From an archaeon (GTDB lineage Archaea; Altiarchaeota; Altiarchaeia; JAFGQM01), in NCBI GenBank assembly GCA_029932835.1, contig JAOZPI010000008.1:12032-18607 (forward strand): a DNA stretch of 6,576 nt, written 5' to 3'. A program made the position numbers and the translations under genes. Shown here piece after piece: positions 1-5,178 of the stretch. Each line of letters starts with the position of its first letter. The first letter of the stretch is position 1. The notes under the pieces were generated by a model that was not told the origin of the DNA, searched no databases, and worked only from the letters and a program-made list of their open reading frames with translations.

Positions 1-120
1 ACCACATATAAAGCGTATGGCTGTAGATCTCCTATAACCCCTGTCTAGGAGATACCTCATGTCCTCTGCTGCCCTTGCAAGTCTGGATTCTGTTCCTGTG
101 CTGCGTTCTTCTGTCTTCAT
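1..120 (-). CDS. DUF434 family protein, N-terminal part only (runs off the left edge)
   Basis: Reading the minus strand from an ATG at 120 down to base 1 gives 40 uninterrupted codons. The peptide begins MKTEERSTGTESRLARAAED and continues with an MRYLLDRGYRRSTAIRF block. This Ala-Ala-x-Asp-x-Arg-Tyr-Leu-Leu-x-Arg-Gly-Tyr pattern followed by Ser/Ala-rich residues is what I recall of the start of DUF434 proteins, a family of unknown function common in archaea. Only this amino-terminal block is in the window, so length and the rest of the fold cannot be judged. The gene is transcribed away from the isopropylmalate/citramalate synthase gene. No good ribosome binding site precedes the ATG, and the nearest A/T box would place transcription only about 8 bases upstream, so the message is probably leaderless or nearly so. 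The family call rests on remembered consensus and could be wrong; that this is a real coding start is more secure. Confidence 0.68.
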   Translation of the reverse strand, partial: MKTEERSTGTESRLARAAEDMRYLLDRGYRRSTAIRFICG

Positions 121-122
121 CG

Positions 123-137
123 TTCAGAGATTCTGAA
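123..137. promoter_or_regulatory. Perfect inverted repeat (6-3-6), possible operator
   Basis: TTCAGA at 123-128 and TCTGAA at 132-137 are exact reverse complements separated by GAT. The element lies 3 bases upstream of the minus-strand ATG and covers the transcript start predicted from the box at 149-158. A symmetrical 15-base site there could be bound by a dimeric repressor of the DUF434 gene. It could also be chance, since 6-base arms are short. Confidence 0.35.
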
Positions 138-148
138 ATTCTAGTTTG

Positions 149-158
149 TATTTATAAT
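149..158. promoter_or_regulatory. A/T-rich TATA box, probably shared by the two divergent genes
   Basis: The plus strand reads TATTTATAAT and the minus strand ATTATAAATA; both resemble an archaeal TATA box. Going right, a start about 26 bases downstream would fall near 180, giving the synthase gene a leader of about 27 bases that contains its AGGAG site. Going left, it would fall near 128, giving the DUF434 gene a leader of about 8 bases. No second A/T box is visible between the two start codons, and the purine-rich BRE element is weak on both sides. Confidence 0.5.
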
Positions 159-197
159 CTAGGCGTTTCAAAATAGTCTCAGAAGATTTTGAGTACT

Positions 198-202
198 AGG
201 AG
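198..202 (+). promoter_or_regulatory. Ribosome binding site that decides the synthase start
   Basis: AGGAG lies 4 bases before the ATG at 207. It would fall inside the coding region if the in-frame TTG at 189 were used, so it supports the shorter protein. Confidence 0.6.
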
Positions 203-206
203 AAAA

Positions 207-1673
207 ATGAGGGTTTATGTTCTAGACACTACTCTACGGGATGGAGAACAGACTCCCGGAGTCTCGCTAAGCCCTGAGGAAAAGCTCCAGATAGCCAAGG
301 CATTAGACGATTTGGGTGTGGACTACATAGAGGCCGGGTCTGCAGCCACGAGCCCTGGAGAAGCAGAGGGGATAAAAAGAATCGCTAACGAGGGCCTGAG
401 GGCAAAGATTCTGAGTTTTTCTAGGGTTATGGAAAAGGACGTGGATCTGTGCAGACGCTGTGATGTCGATGGCCTCTTCCTTGTTGCACCAACTAGTGAG
501 GGGCACATAAGGGCAAAGCTCCAGACCACACCCTCTGAGTTTCTTGAGAGGATATCAGGGGTTGTAGAATATGCAAAGAGTTCTGGTCTCTGCGTGGATC
601 TTTGTTGTGAGGATGGATCAAGAACAGACATAGACTACATGAAGCGGATACTGGACAGAGTGGGGGATCAAATAGACCGGTTTACCATAGCCGACACTGT
701 GGGAGCAGGTAGTCCAGAGCTCATGGCAGGGTACTTCCAACAACTCTCCAGATATAAGAAACTTCCCTATGGCGTCCACTGCCATGATGATTTGGGCCTG
801 GCGGTAGCCAACACCATAGCCTCGGTGAAGGCAGGAGCCAATACAGTAAATGTCACAATAAATGGCTTAGGGGAAAGAGCAGGAAACGCTCCCCTGGAGG
901 AGGTGGTAAGTGCTCTAGATATCCTATACGGGTACAACACAAGTATAAAAACGGAAAGGCTTTACAAAGTCTCAAAGCTTGTAGAGGAGCTTACTGGGGT
1001 TGCCGTTCAGGCAAACAAGGCTCTTGTAGGTAAAAATGCCTTCACACATGAGTCTGGTATACACGTGGATGGCTTGCTGAAAAATACCTCCACATATGAG
1101 TTTGTGAAGCCAGAATATGTCGGAAGAAAAAGGGTTTTTATGTTTGGGAAACATGTAGGGGGCAAGGGCCTGAAAGCAGTAATGGATGGGCTTGGGATCC
1201 AGGTGAATGAGGACCAGTTCAAGAGGATTTTCAGGGAAATAAAGAGTATGGGGGACCGAGGAAAGACAATAACAGATGCCGATCTCTTGGCGATAATTGA
1301 TCAGGTCAGGGGAGAGAAGAGGAAGAAATTCATCGAGATAGTAGAGTTGCGAAGTGAATCCGGAAATAAGATAAAGCCTCACGCGACTGTAGTAATGAGG
1401 GTGGGGGGCAAAAGAACCAGAGAGAGTGCTGAAGGGGACGGACCGGTGGATGCTGCCATAAACGCCATAATGAAGGCAGTGGGGAGGAAAAATATACGGT
1501 TAGAGGAATATCATGTAGACGCGATAACCGGGGGGACCGATGCTGGTGTTTCTGTTCAGGTAAAAATGAGAGCAGGGGATAAGGTCATAACTGCTTCAGG
1601 GATTAATACAGACATAGTGATGGCATCAGTTCAGGCCATAGTTAATGGGATTAACTACCTCGTTGGTGGTTAA
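207..1673 (+). CDS. cimA: Isopropylmalate/(R)-citramalate synthase (archaeal LeuA/CimA family)
   Basis: A 488-residue acetyl-CoA-dependent Claisen-type synthase. It condenses acetyl-CoA with pyruvate (citramalate, isoleucine route) or 2-oxoisovalerate (isopropylmalate, leucine route) in the cytosol. The N-terminal TIM barrel opens with DTTLRDGEQTPG (residues 7-18), has the metal-binding HCHDD (191-195), GLGERAGNAPLEE (221-233) and HESGIH (281-286). The C-terminal regulatory domain (about 370-488) has GDGPVDAAINAI and TGGTDA, the usual allosteric feedback region. Length matches archaeal CimA (about 490). The block EAGSAATSPGEAEGIK and the CDVD...PTS stretch resemble my memory of Methanocaldococcus CimA more than its LeuA, so I favour citramalate synthase; substrate choice is not proven. 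The ATG at 207 is preferred to a TTG at 189 because AGGAG (198-202) sits just before it and the protein then starts like its homologues. It heads a two-gene unit with the nucleotide pyrophosphatase gene. Confidence 0.88.
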   Translation: MRVYVLDTTLRDGEQTPGVSLSPEEKLQIAKALDDLGVDYIEAGSAATSPGEAEGIKRIANEGLRAKILSFSRVMEKDVDLCRRCDVDGLFLVAPTSEGHIRAKLQTTPSEFLERISGVVEYAKSSGLCVDLCCEDGSRTDIDYMKRILDRVGDQIDRFTIADTVGAGSPELMAGYFQQLSRYKKLPYGVHCHDDLGLAVANTIASVKAGANTVNVTINGLGERAGNAPLEEVVSALDILYGYNTSIKTERLYKVSKLVEELTGVAVQANKALVGKNAFTHESGIHVDGLLKNTSTYEFVKPEYVGRKRVFMFGKHVGGKGLKAVMDGLGIQVNEDQFKRIFREIKSMGDRGKTITDADLLAIIDQVRGEKRKKFIEIVELRSESGNKIKPHATVVMRVGGKRTRESAEGDGPVDAAINAIMKAVGRKNIRLEEYHVDAITGGTDAGVSVQVKMRAGDKVITASGINTDIVMASVQAIVNGINYLVGG

Positions 1674-1692
1674 AGGGTAGCCTCTAGGAAAG

Positions 1693-2256
1693 ATGACAAA
1701 AAGGATCGCATTTGTTACAACAAATCTTGGAAAGGTGGAGGAGGCGGTGGAGATCGGGAGAGAGTACAACATAGAGGTAGAGCAACTAAACTATGACGCG
1801 CTCGAGATACAGGCGGATTCGGGGATAGAGGTTGGGATAGAAAGTGCCAGAGACGCCTACAAAAAGTTCAAAAGGCCGCTGATAGTAGAAGATTCCGGAA
1901 TGTTTATTGAGGCCTTGTCTGGGTTTCCGGGGGTTTATTCTGCATTTGTGTTCAAGACTATAGGGACAGAAGGAATTCTAAAGCTTATGGAGGGGAAGAA
2001 GGACAGGAAAGCGGAGATGAAATCTGCTCTTGTCTATATTGACAAGGATCAGATCAGGATATTTGAGGGTGTCTCAGAGGGGCGCATAAGCGAAAGCGCA
2101 AGGGGGAGGGGAGGCTTTGGATATGATCCGATTTTCATACCCACAGGATTTGAGAGAACCTTTGCTGAAGACCCCAAATTAAAACAACAGGTCTCCCACC
2201 GGGCTAAAGCCTTTCGTGCGTTCCTTGAGTGGTACTCTGGAAACAGCGGAGATTAA
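1693..2256 (+). CDS. rdgB: XTP/dITP (non-canonical purine) diphosphatase, Ham1/RdgB family
   Basis: A 187-residue house-cleaning enzyme that hydrolyses ITP, dITP and XTP to monophosphate and pyrophosphate, keeping deaminated purines out of DNA and RNA. The family signature is intact: the nucleotide-binding start FVTTNLGK (7-14), the catalytic IVEDSGMF (64-71) with Glu66 and Asp67, ALSGFPGVYS (74-83), GFGYDPIF (141-148), TFAED (156-160) and the base-recognition SHRAKAF (168-174). Length equals that of archaeal Ham1 proteins, and the sequence aligns by eye with the Methanocaldococcus MJ0226 enzyme throughout. The ATG follows the synthase stop by 19 bases with AGGAAAG just before it, so the two genes are probably co-transcribed from the promoter near 150. 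No metabolic link between them is evident. A T-tract lies 14 bases after the stop. Confidence 0.96.
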   Translation: MTKRIAFVTTNLGKVEEAVEIGREYNIEVEQLNYDALEIQADSGIEVGIESARDAYKKFKRPLIVEDSGMFIEALSGFPGVYSAFVFKTIGTEGILKLMEGKKDRKAEMKSALVYIDKDQIRIFEGVSEGRISESARGRGGFGYDPIFIPTGFERTFAEDPKLKQQVSHRAKAFRAFLEWYSGNSGD

Positions 2257-2269
2257 GCCCTCGGTGCTC

Positions 2270-2280
2270 TTTTTTATTTA
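2270..2280 (+). promoter_or_regulatory. T-tract: likely terminator of the upstream unit and box A of the tRNA gene
   Basis: Six T followed by ATTTA lie 14 bases after the pyrophosphatase stop and about 31-41 bases before the tRNA. Archaeal transcription often ends at such T runs without a hairpin, and a TTTTATTTA box about 26 bases before a start near 2302 would also suit the tRNA promoter. Both roles are inferred from position and composition. Confidence 0.5.
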
Positions 2281-2285
2281 CAATT

Positions 2286-2299
2286 CTGCAAATATGCAG
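2286..2299. repeat. Small inverted repeat in the tRNA leader/promoter region
   Basis: CTGCA (2286-2290) and TGCAG (2295-2299) are exact complements around an AATA loop. It sits between the presumed box A and the tRNA 5' end, near the expected transcript start. It might be a protein site or a short hairpin; its small size makes chance possible. Confidence 0.3.
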
Positions 2300-2310
2300 C
2301 TGGTTGTGTT

Positions 2311-2413
2311 GCCCCGGTGGTGTAGTGGCCTATCATACGGCCCTGTCGTAGGCTAGAGAAGAAACAGCCTGCAGCAAAAGGCCGTGACCCGGATTCGAAT
2401 TCCGGCCGGGGCG
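2311..2413 (+). tRNA. tRNA-Asp (anticodon GUC) with a 30-base intron
   Basis: The acceptor stem is GCCCCGG (2311-2317) with CCGGGGC (2406-2412), all seven pairs Watson-Crick, and the discriminator base is G73 (2413). The D arm starts at 2320 with GTGT. The anticodon stem is CGGCC (2338-2342) with GGCCG (2380-2384). The loop is C-T-GTC-G, then the intron, then A. The T stem is CCGGA (2389-2393) with TCCGG (2401-2405) around TTCGAAT. Anticodon GUC and G73 are the aspartate identity elements. The mature RNA is 73 bases and about 68% G+C. CCA is not encoded and must be added afterwards. The D stem has a T13-T22 mismatch and a G10-T25 wobble. Confidence 0.95.
2349..2378 (+). other. tRNA-Asp intron, position 37/38, relaxed bulge-helix-bulge motif
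   Basis: The tRNA can only keep a seven-base anticodon loop if these 30 bases are removed. The fold is clear on one side: anticodon-loop bases CTGT (2343-2346) pair with GCAG (2371-2374) as a 4-bp central helix including one G-U. A 3-base bulge C-G-T (2347-2349) carries the 5' cut after G37. The intron closes with AGGCT (2350-2354) pairing AGCCT (2366-2370) around an 11-base loop. On the 3' side five bases (CAAAA, 2375-2379) separate the central helix from the anticodon stem, where the strict motif has three. Cutting by the archaeal splicing endonuclease at 2378/2379 is inferred. Confidence 0.85.
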
Positions 2414-2443
2414 TGCCCCCTCTTCATAATTTGCTTGGATCCA

Positions 2444-2452
2444 TTTTTATTT
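2444..2452 (+). promoter_or_regulatory. Probable TATA box for the CBS protein-antiporter pair
   Basis: TTTTTATTT lies about 40 bases before the ATG at 2488, which predicts a start near 2473 and a leader of about 15 bases. No ribosome binding site is visible before the ATG. The rest of 2414-2487 shows no gene; transcription reading through from the tRNA cannot be excluded. Confidence 0.42.
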
Positions 2453-2487
2453 CTCTAACTGGAATAATTAAGAGCCCGTAGCCCATA

Positions 2488-2937
2488 ATGGATACAAGAG
2501 TTGAGGAGATAATGCGGACATCCTTTGCCTCTTTAAAAAAGAGCGATCCAATAGCGAAGGCTATTGACCTCTTTATCTCCAACCCGGATATGGTGTTTCC
2601 AGTGGTGGATTCGAGGGGGAGAATCATAGGAGAGATTAACCAGCATGAGTTGTTAAAACTCCTCATACCGCCAAGAGATATAGACGAGGAGATAATCTTA
2701 GGTCCTCTTGGGATGAAAGAACTTCTGGAGCGACAGGGGAACAAGGTGGGAGATTTGATGAAAACACATGACATAAAGGTAAAGAAGGGAACCAAAGTGG
2801 TAGAGGCTGCCCGCTTAATGCTGGAGACTGAAGTTAGGACCCTAGAGGTAGTTGATGAAGAGGGTAATCCGATTGGCTTTGTTTCTGAAGTTGACATACT
2901 TCGCTATCTAAAAGGTAAGCTAGAAGAGAAGAAATGA
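2488..2937 (+). CDS. Stand-alone two-CBS-domain protein, probable regulator of the adjacent antiporter
   Basis: A 149-residue soluble protein made almost entirely of two CBS motifs. The first (about 1-60) has VEEIMRTSFASLKKSD, then PVVDSRGRIIGEINQHELLKL. After a charged linker (61-86), the second (about 87-142) has VGDLMKTHDIKVKKGTKVVEAARLM in family order and ends in VVDEEGNPIGFVSEVDILRYL. The VVD..G..IG..... strand-turn-strand followed by a D/E-x-L helix is typical of CBS modules. Such pairs form a disc that usually binds AMP, ATP or another adenosyl ligand; which one cannot be read from the sequence. No other domain is present, so it probably acts on a partner. Its stop overlaps the antiporter start as ATGA, implying translational coupling and a shared message. 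A regulatory role on the antiporter is inference from this arrangement. Confidence 0.9.
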   Translation: MDTRVEEIMRTSFASLKKSDPIAKAIDLFISNPDMVFPVVDSRGRIIGEINQHELLKLLIPPRDIDEEIILGPLGMKELLERQGNKVGDLMKTHDIKVKKGTKVVEAARLMLETEVRTLEVVDEEGNPIGFVSEVDILRYLKGKLEEKK

Positions 2938-4142
2938 TAGAATATCTGCTCATACTGGCTGTCGTCCTTATTGTAGCTAAGATATTAGGAGAGCTTTGCG
3001 AGAGAATAGGAATTCCGAGTATTCTTGGGGAGATAGGCACTGGGATCCTGCTGGGGCCCACAGCGTTTGGGTTGATCTCAAATCCCAACGAGGCTGTCTT
3101 TCAGCTCTTTGCGGAGATAGGGATAATCATGCTTCTATTCGTAGCTGGCTTTGAGTATGTGGATATAAAGAGTGTGCTGAAGTACAAGAGGGTTTCTATC
3201 ACTCTGAGCCTAGTCAGCTCTTTTATTCCACTGATAGGCGTTACACTGTGGGGGTTGTCGATGGGGTATAATTGGGGGGCCTCTCTGCTACTTGGAATAG
3301 CTCTCTCCGCTACATCCATGGGCATCACAGTGAGATCCCTTCTAGACTGCAACCAGATAAACTCCAAGCCCGGGCGTACAATATTGGGATCCTTGGTTTT
3401 GAATGACATAACAGGATTGATACTCATGACGATTGTGCTTGGCGTTGTAGGGGCAAGGGGAGGGGATATTTTAATGAACACGCTCTTTGTGATGGGGGGT
3501 ATTGGGGTGTTCTTCCTCCTCTTTCTTGTAGCTGAGTATATCATGCCCTATGTCATCCTCTATTCCATAAAACTCCGTGTGGAAGAAGCACAATTCACCC
3601 TTGTTTTTGTTGTCGTCCTTCTCACAGCCTTCCTAGCTCAAAATTTGGGCCTTAGTACTATGATAGGGGCATTTTTCGCAGGGGTCTTCCTCTCCCGCTC
3701 TTCTATACTAGAGACAGAGACCTTTTCGCAGAAGATATCCTCGGTCTCCTATGGGCTCTTCATACCCCTCTTCTTCGTAATGGCGGGAGCGAGAATGGAC
3801 CTCAGCCACTTTTCGGAGACCATTGGGCTGGCACTAATGATGCTGACTCTCATCACATCGCTACAGATAGGCTCTGCATTTGTTGTAGGGAGGTTGTACA
3901 AGTATAAAACCTGGGAGTCAATAATGCTCGGATTGGGAATGCTGCCATACGGGGAGGTGACCCTTATTGTGATGACCGCCCTCCTTACGATGGCAGCAGG
4001 GAATATAGAAAGATTTGGAGGTGCTGAAGCCTTAGAGGGATTACACTCCCTCTTTTCTGCAGTCTTGATCCTAATTGCTATGACTGTAGTTATCGCACCA
4101 CTGACTATGAGGTTTGTGTCGAGGAGGCTCAAGAAAGCCTAG
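2934..4142 (+). CDS. Monovalent cation/proton antiporter, CPA2-like (KefB/NapA/GerN group)
   Basis: A 402-residue integral membrane protein with about 12-13 hydrophobic segments from residue 2 to 392. It should exchange Na+ or K+ for H+ across the cytoplasmic membrane. Family marks: RIGIPSILGEIGTGILLGP (24-42), LLFVAGFE (67-74), the unwound-helix region ALSATSMGITV (123-133), the ion-binding LVLNDITGLI (154-163), LGLSTMIGAFFAGVFLSR (238-255), PLFFVMAGARMDL (278-290) and LGMLPYGEVTLI (334-345). The Asp-Asp pair of NapA is Asn157-Asp158 here, as in electroneutral NhaP-type exchangers, and Tyr339 stands where Arg usually precedes Gly-Glu. There is no C-terminal RCK/TrkA-N domain, unlike KefB/KefC, so any ligand control probably comes from the CBS protein encoded just upstream, which overlaps by 4 bases. 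The ion specificity is not determinable from sequence alone. Confidence 0.93.
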   Translation: MIEYLLILAVVLIVAKILGELCERIGIPSILGEIGTGILLGPTAFGLISNPNEAVFQLFAEIGIIMLLFVAGFEYVDIKSVLKYKRVSITLSLVSSFIPLIGVTLWGLSMGYNWGASLLLGIALSATSMGITVRSLLDCNQINSKPGRTILGSLVLNDITGLILMTIVLGVVGARGGDILMNTLFVMGGIGVFFLLFLVAEYIMPYVILYSIKLRVEEAQFTLVFVVVLLTAFLAQNLGLSTMIGAFFAGVFLSRSSILETETFSQKISSVSYGLFIPLFFVMAGARMDLSHFSETIGLALMMLTLITSLQIGSAFVVGRLYKYKTWESIMLGLGMLPYGEVTLIVMTALLTMAAGNIERFGGAEALEGLHSLFSAVLILIAMTVVIAPLTMRFVSRRLKKA

Positions 4143-4146
4143 CCCC

Positions 4147-4154
4147 TTTTTAAA
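4147..4154 (+). promoter_or_regulatory. Probable TATA box of the TFB gene, overlapping the antiporter 3' end T-tract
   Basis: TTTTTAAA starts 5 bases after the antiporter stop. Its centre lies about 29 bases before the ATG at 4180, so transcription should begin at or within a few bases of the start codon and the message is probably leaderless; no ribosome binding site is seen. The five T may also help end the upstream transcript. Confidence 0.5.
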
Positions 4155-4179
4155 CTGATAAGCTAAAATATAGCCCAAG

Positions 4180-5157
4180 ATGGCAAACGAGGGAGAAGGA
4201 CAGAAGGGAGAAAATCGTTGCCCTGAATGTGGAGGCGTCCTTGTAAGGGATTACAAACACGCTGAACTTATATGCTCTAAGTGCGGCTTGGTAGTAGATG
4301 AAAGCATAGCAGACCTTGGGGCAGAAACACGAAGCTTTGACTCTGAAGCATGGCTAAAGAAAACGAGAACTGGAAGCCCAATGACCTACACAAAGCCGCA
4401 CAAGGGTCTCACGACTGAGATAGACAAATATGACAGGGATATACGCGGTGGTACTGTATCAAAAGAGGCGAGAAAGCGGATGTACCGCATGAGAAAATGG
4501 CAAAGGAGGATAAACGTATCTTCATCTGTTGAGAAGGACATAATTCCCGCCCTAAATGAGATATCTCGTGAGCTTAGCGAGTTGGGGCTCCCCACGTCTA
4601 TGAAGGAAGACGCAGCCATAATGTACCGAAAAATTTGTAATAAGGGGCTGGTGAGGGGGAGGAGCATAGAGGCTATAATAGCAGCCATCACATATATCCT
4701 TTGCAGAGGGAGAAACATTCCAAGGACCCTTGGAGAGATTGCCGATGTCTCTGGCATTGATCCAAAGGATGTTGGAAAAACCTACAGATATGTAGCACGA
4801 CACCTAAAGTTGAAGGTACCTCCAACAACCCCAGTTGATTACCTCCCCAAGTTTGCCCACAAGGTAGGTCTCCCCAATTATGTTATAGACAAAGCTGTAG
4901 AGATAATTAACGATGCAAAGAATCTCGGATTAACAAGCGGGAGGGCACCGGCGGGGGTTGCAGCTGCTGTTCTCTATATTGCAGCAGATGTTTACAATAT
5001 GCAAAAAACCCAGAAGGAGATAGCGGACGCAGCTGGAGTGACGGAGGTAACTGTTAGGAACAGACACAGGGAACTGGAGGAGAAGATGGATCTCTACAAA
5101 TACAAAAAAGAGGTTATGGAAGAGGCAAGAGAGAAGGGAAAAGGAAGTGGTTTTTAG
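4180..5157 (+). CDS. tfb: Transcription initiation factor B (TFB, archaeal TFIIB homologue)
   Basis: A 325-residue basal factor that binds TBP on the TATA box, reads the BRE element and recruits RNA polymerase. The zinc ribbon has CPEC (14-17) and CSKC (32-35). The B-reader/linker follows with RTGSPMTYTKPHKGLTTEID (63-82), close to the family consensus. Two cyclin-like repeats cover about 115-212 and 215-305; the second ends in the BRE-recognition helix-turn-helix with KTQKEIADAAGVTEVTVRNR (276-295). Length is normal, with a basic 20-residue tail after residue 305. Residues GAETR (47-51) hold Thr50 where TFIIB/TFB usually has Trp in GxEWR; the following Arg is kept. All domains are intact, so it should be functional. 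It is probably transcribed alone or with the small basic-protein gene 21 bases downstream. Whether the genome has further TFB copies is unknown. Confidence 0.97.
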   Translation: MANEGEGQKGENRCPECGGVLVRDYKHAELICSKCGLVVDESIADLGAETRSFDSEAWLKKTRTGSPMTYTKPHKGLTTEIDKYDRDIRGGTVSKEARKRMYRMRKWQRRINVSSSVEKDIIPALNEISRELSELGLPTSMKEDAAIMYRKICNKGLVRGRSIEAIIAAITYILCRGRNIPRTLGEIADVSGIDPKDVGKTYRYVARHLKLKVPPTTPVDYLPKFAHKVGLPNYVIDKAVEIINDAKNLGLTSGRAPAGVAAAVLYIAADVYNMQKTQKEIADAAGVTEVTVRNRHRELEEKMDLYKYKKEVMEEAREKGKGSGF

Positions 5158-5164
5158 GCTTTTT
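5151..5164 (+). terminator. Two short T runs at the end of the TFB gene, weak terminator candidate
   Basis: Five T at 5151-5155 overlap the last codons and the TAG stop, and five more lie at 5160-5164. Archaeal RNA polymerase can stop at such runs, but they are short and the next gene starts only 15 bases later, so partial read-through is likely. Confidence 0.3.
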
Positions 5165-5178
5165 CCAGATAAAGTAAC

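Noticed and set aside
189..206. Six-codon longer start of the synthase gene from a TTG
   Set aside because: The AGGAG ribosome binding site lies within this stretch and homologues begin at the ATG at 207.
323..631. Open frames on the minus strand inside the synthase gene (also 303-506, 972-1382, 1007-1222)
   Set aside because: They lie opposite a strongly conserved gene, have no family-like sequence, and are explained as antisense shadows.
783..790. TGATGA resembling a C/D-box RNA C box (another near 2851)
   Set aside because: Both encode conserved protein residues (HDD of the synthase, VDE of CBS2) and no properly spaced D box or guide arrangement was seen.
2424..2897. 157-codon minus-strand frame opposite the CBS gene
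   Set aside because: Ser/Thr/Ile-rich low-information translation with no motifs; the plus strand carries clear CBS domains.
3101..3544. Minus-strand frames opposite the antiporter (also 3749-4132 and 2834-3088)
   Set aside because: Composition is that expected of the complement of a membrane-protein gene; no start signals or recognisable domains.
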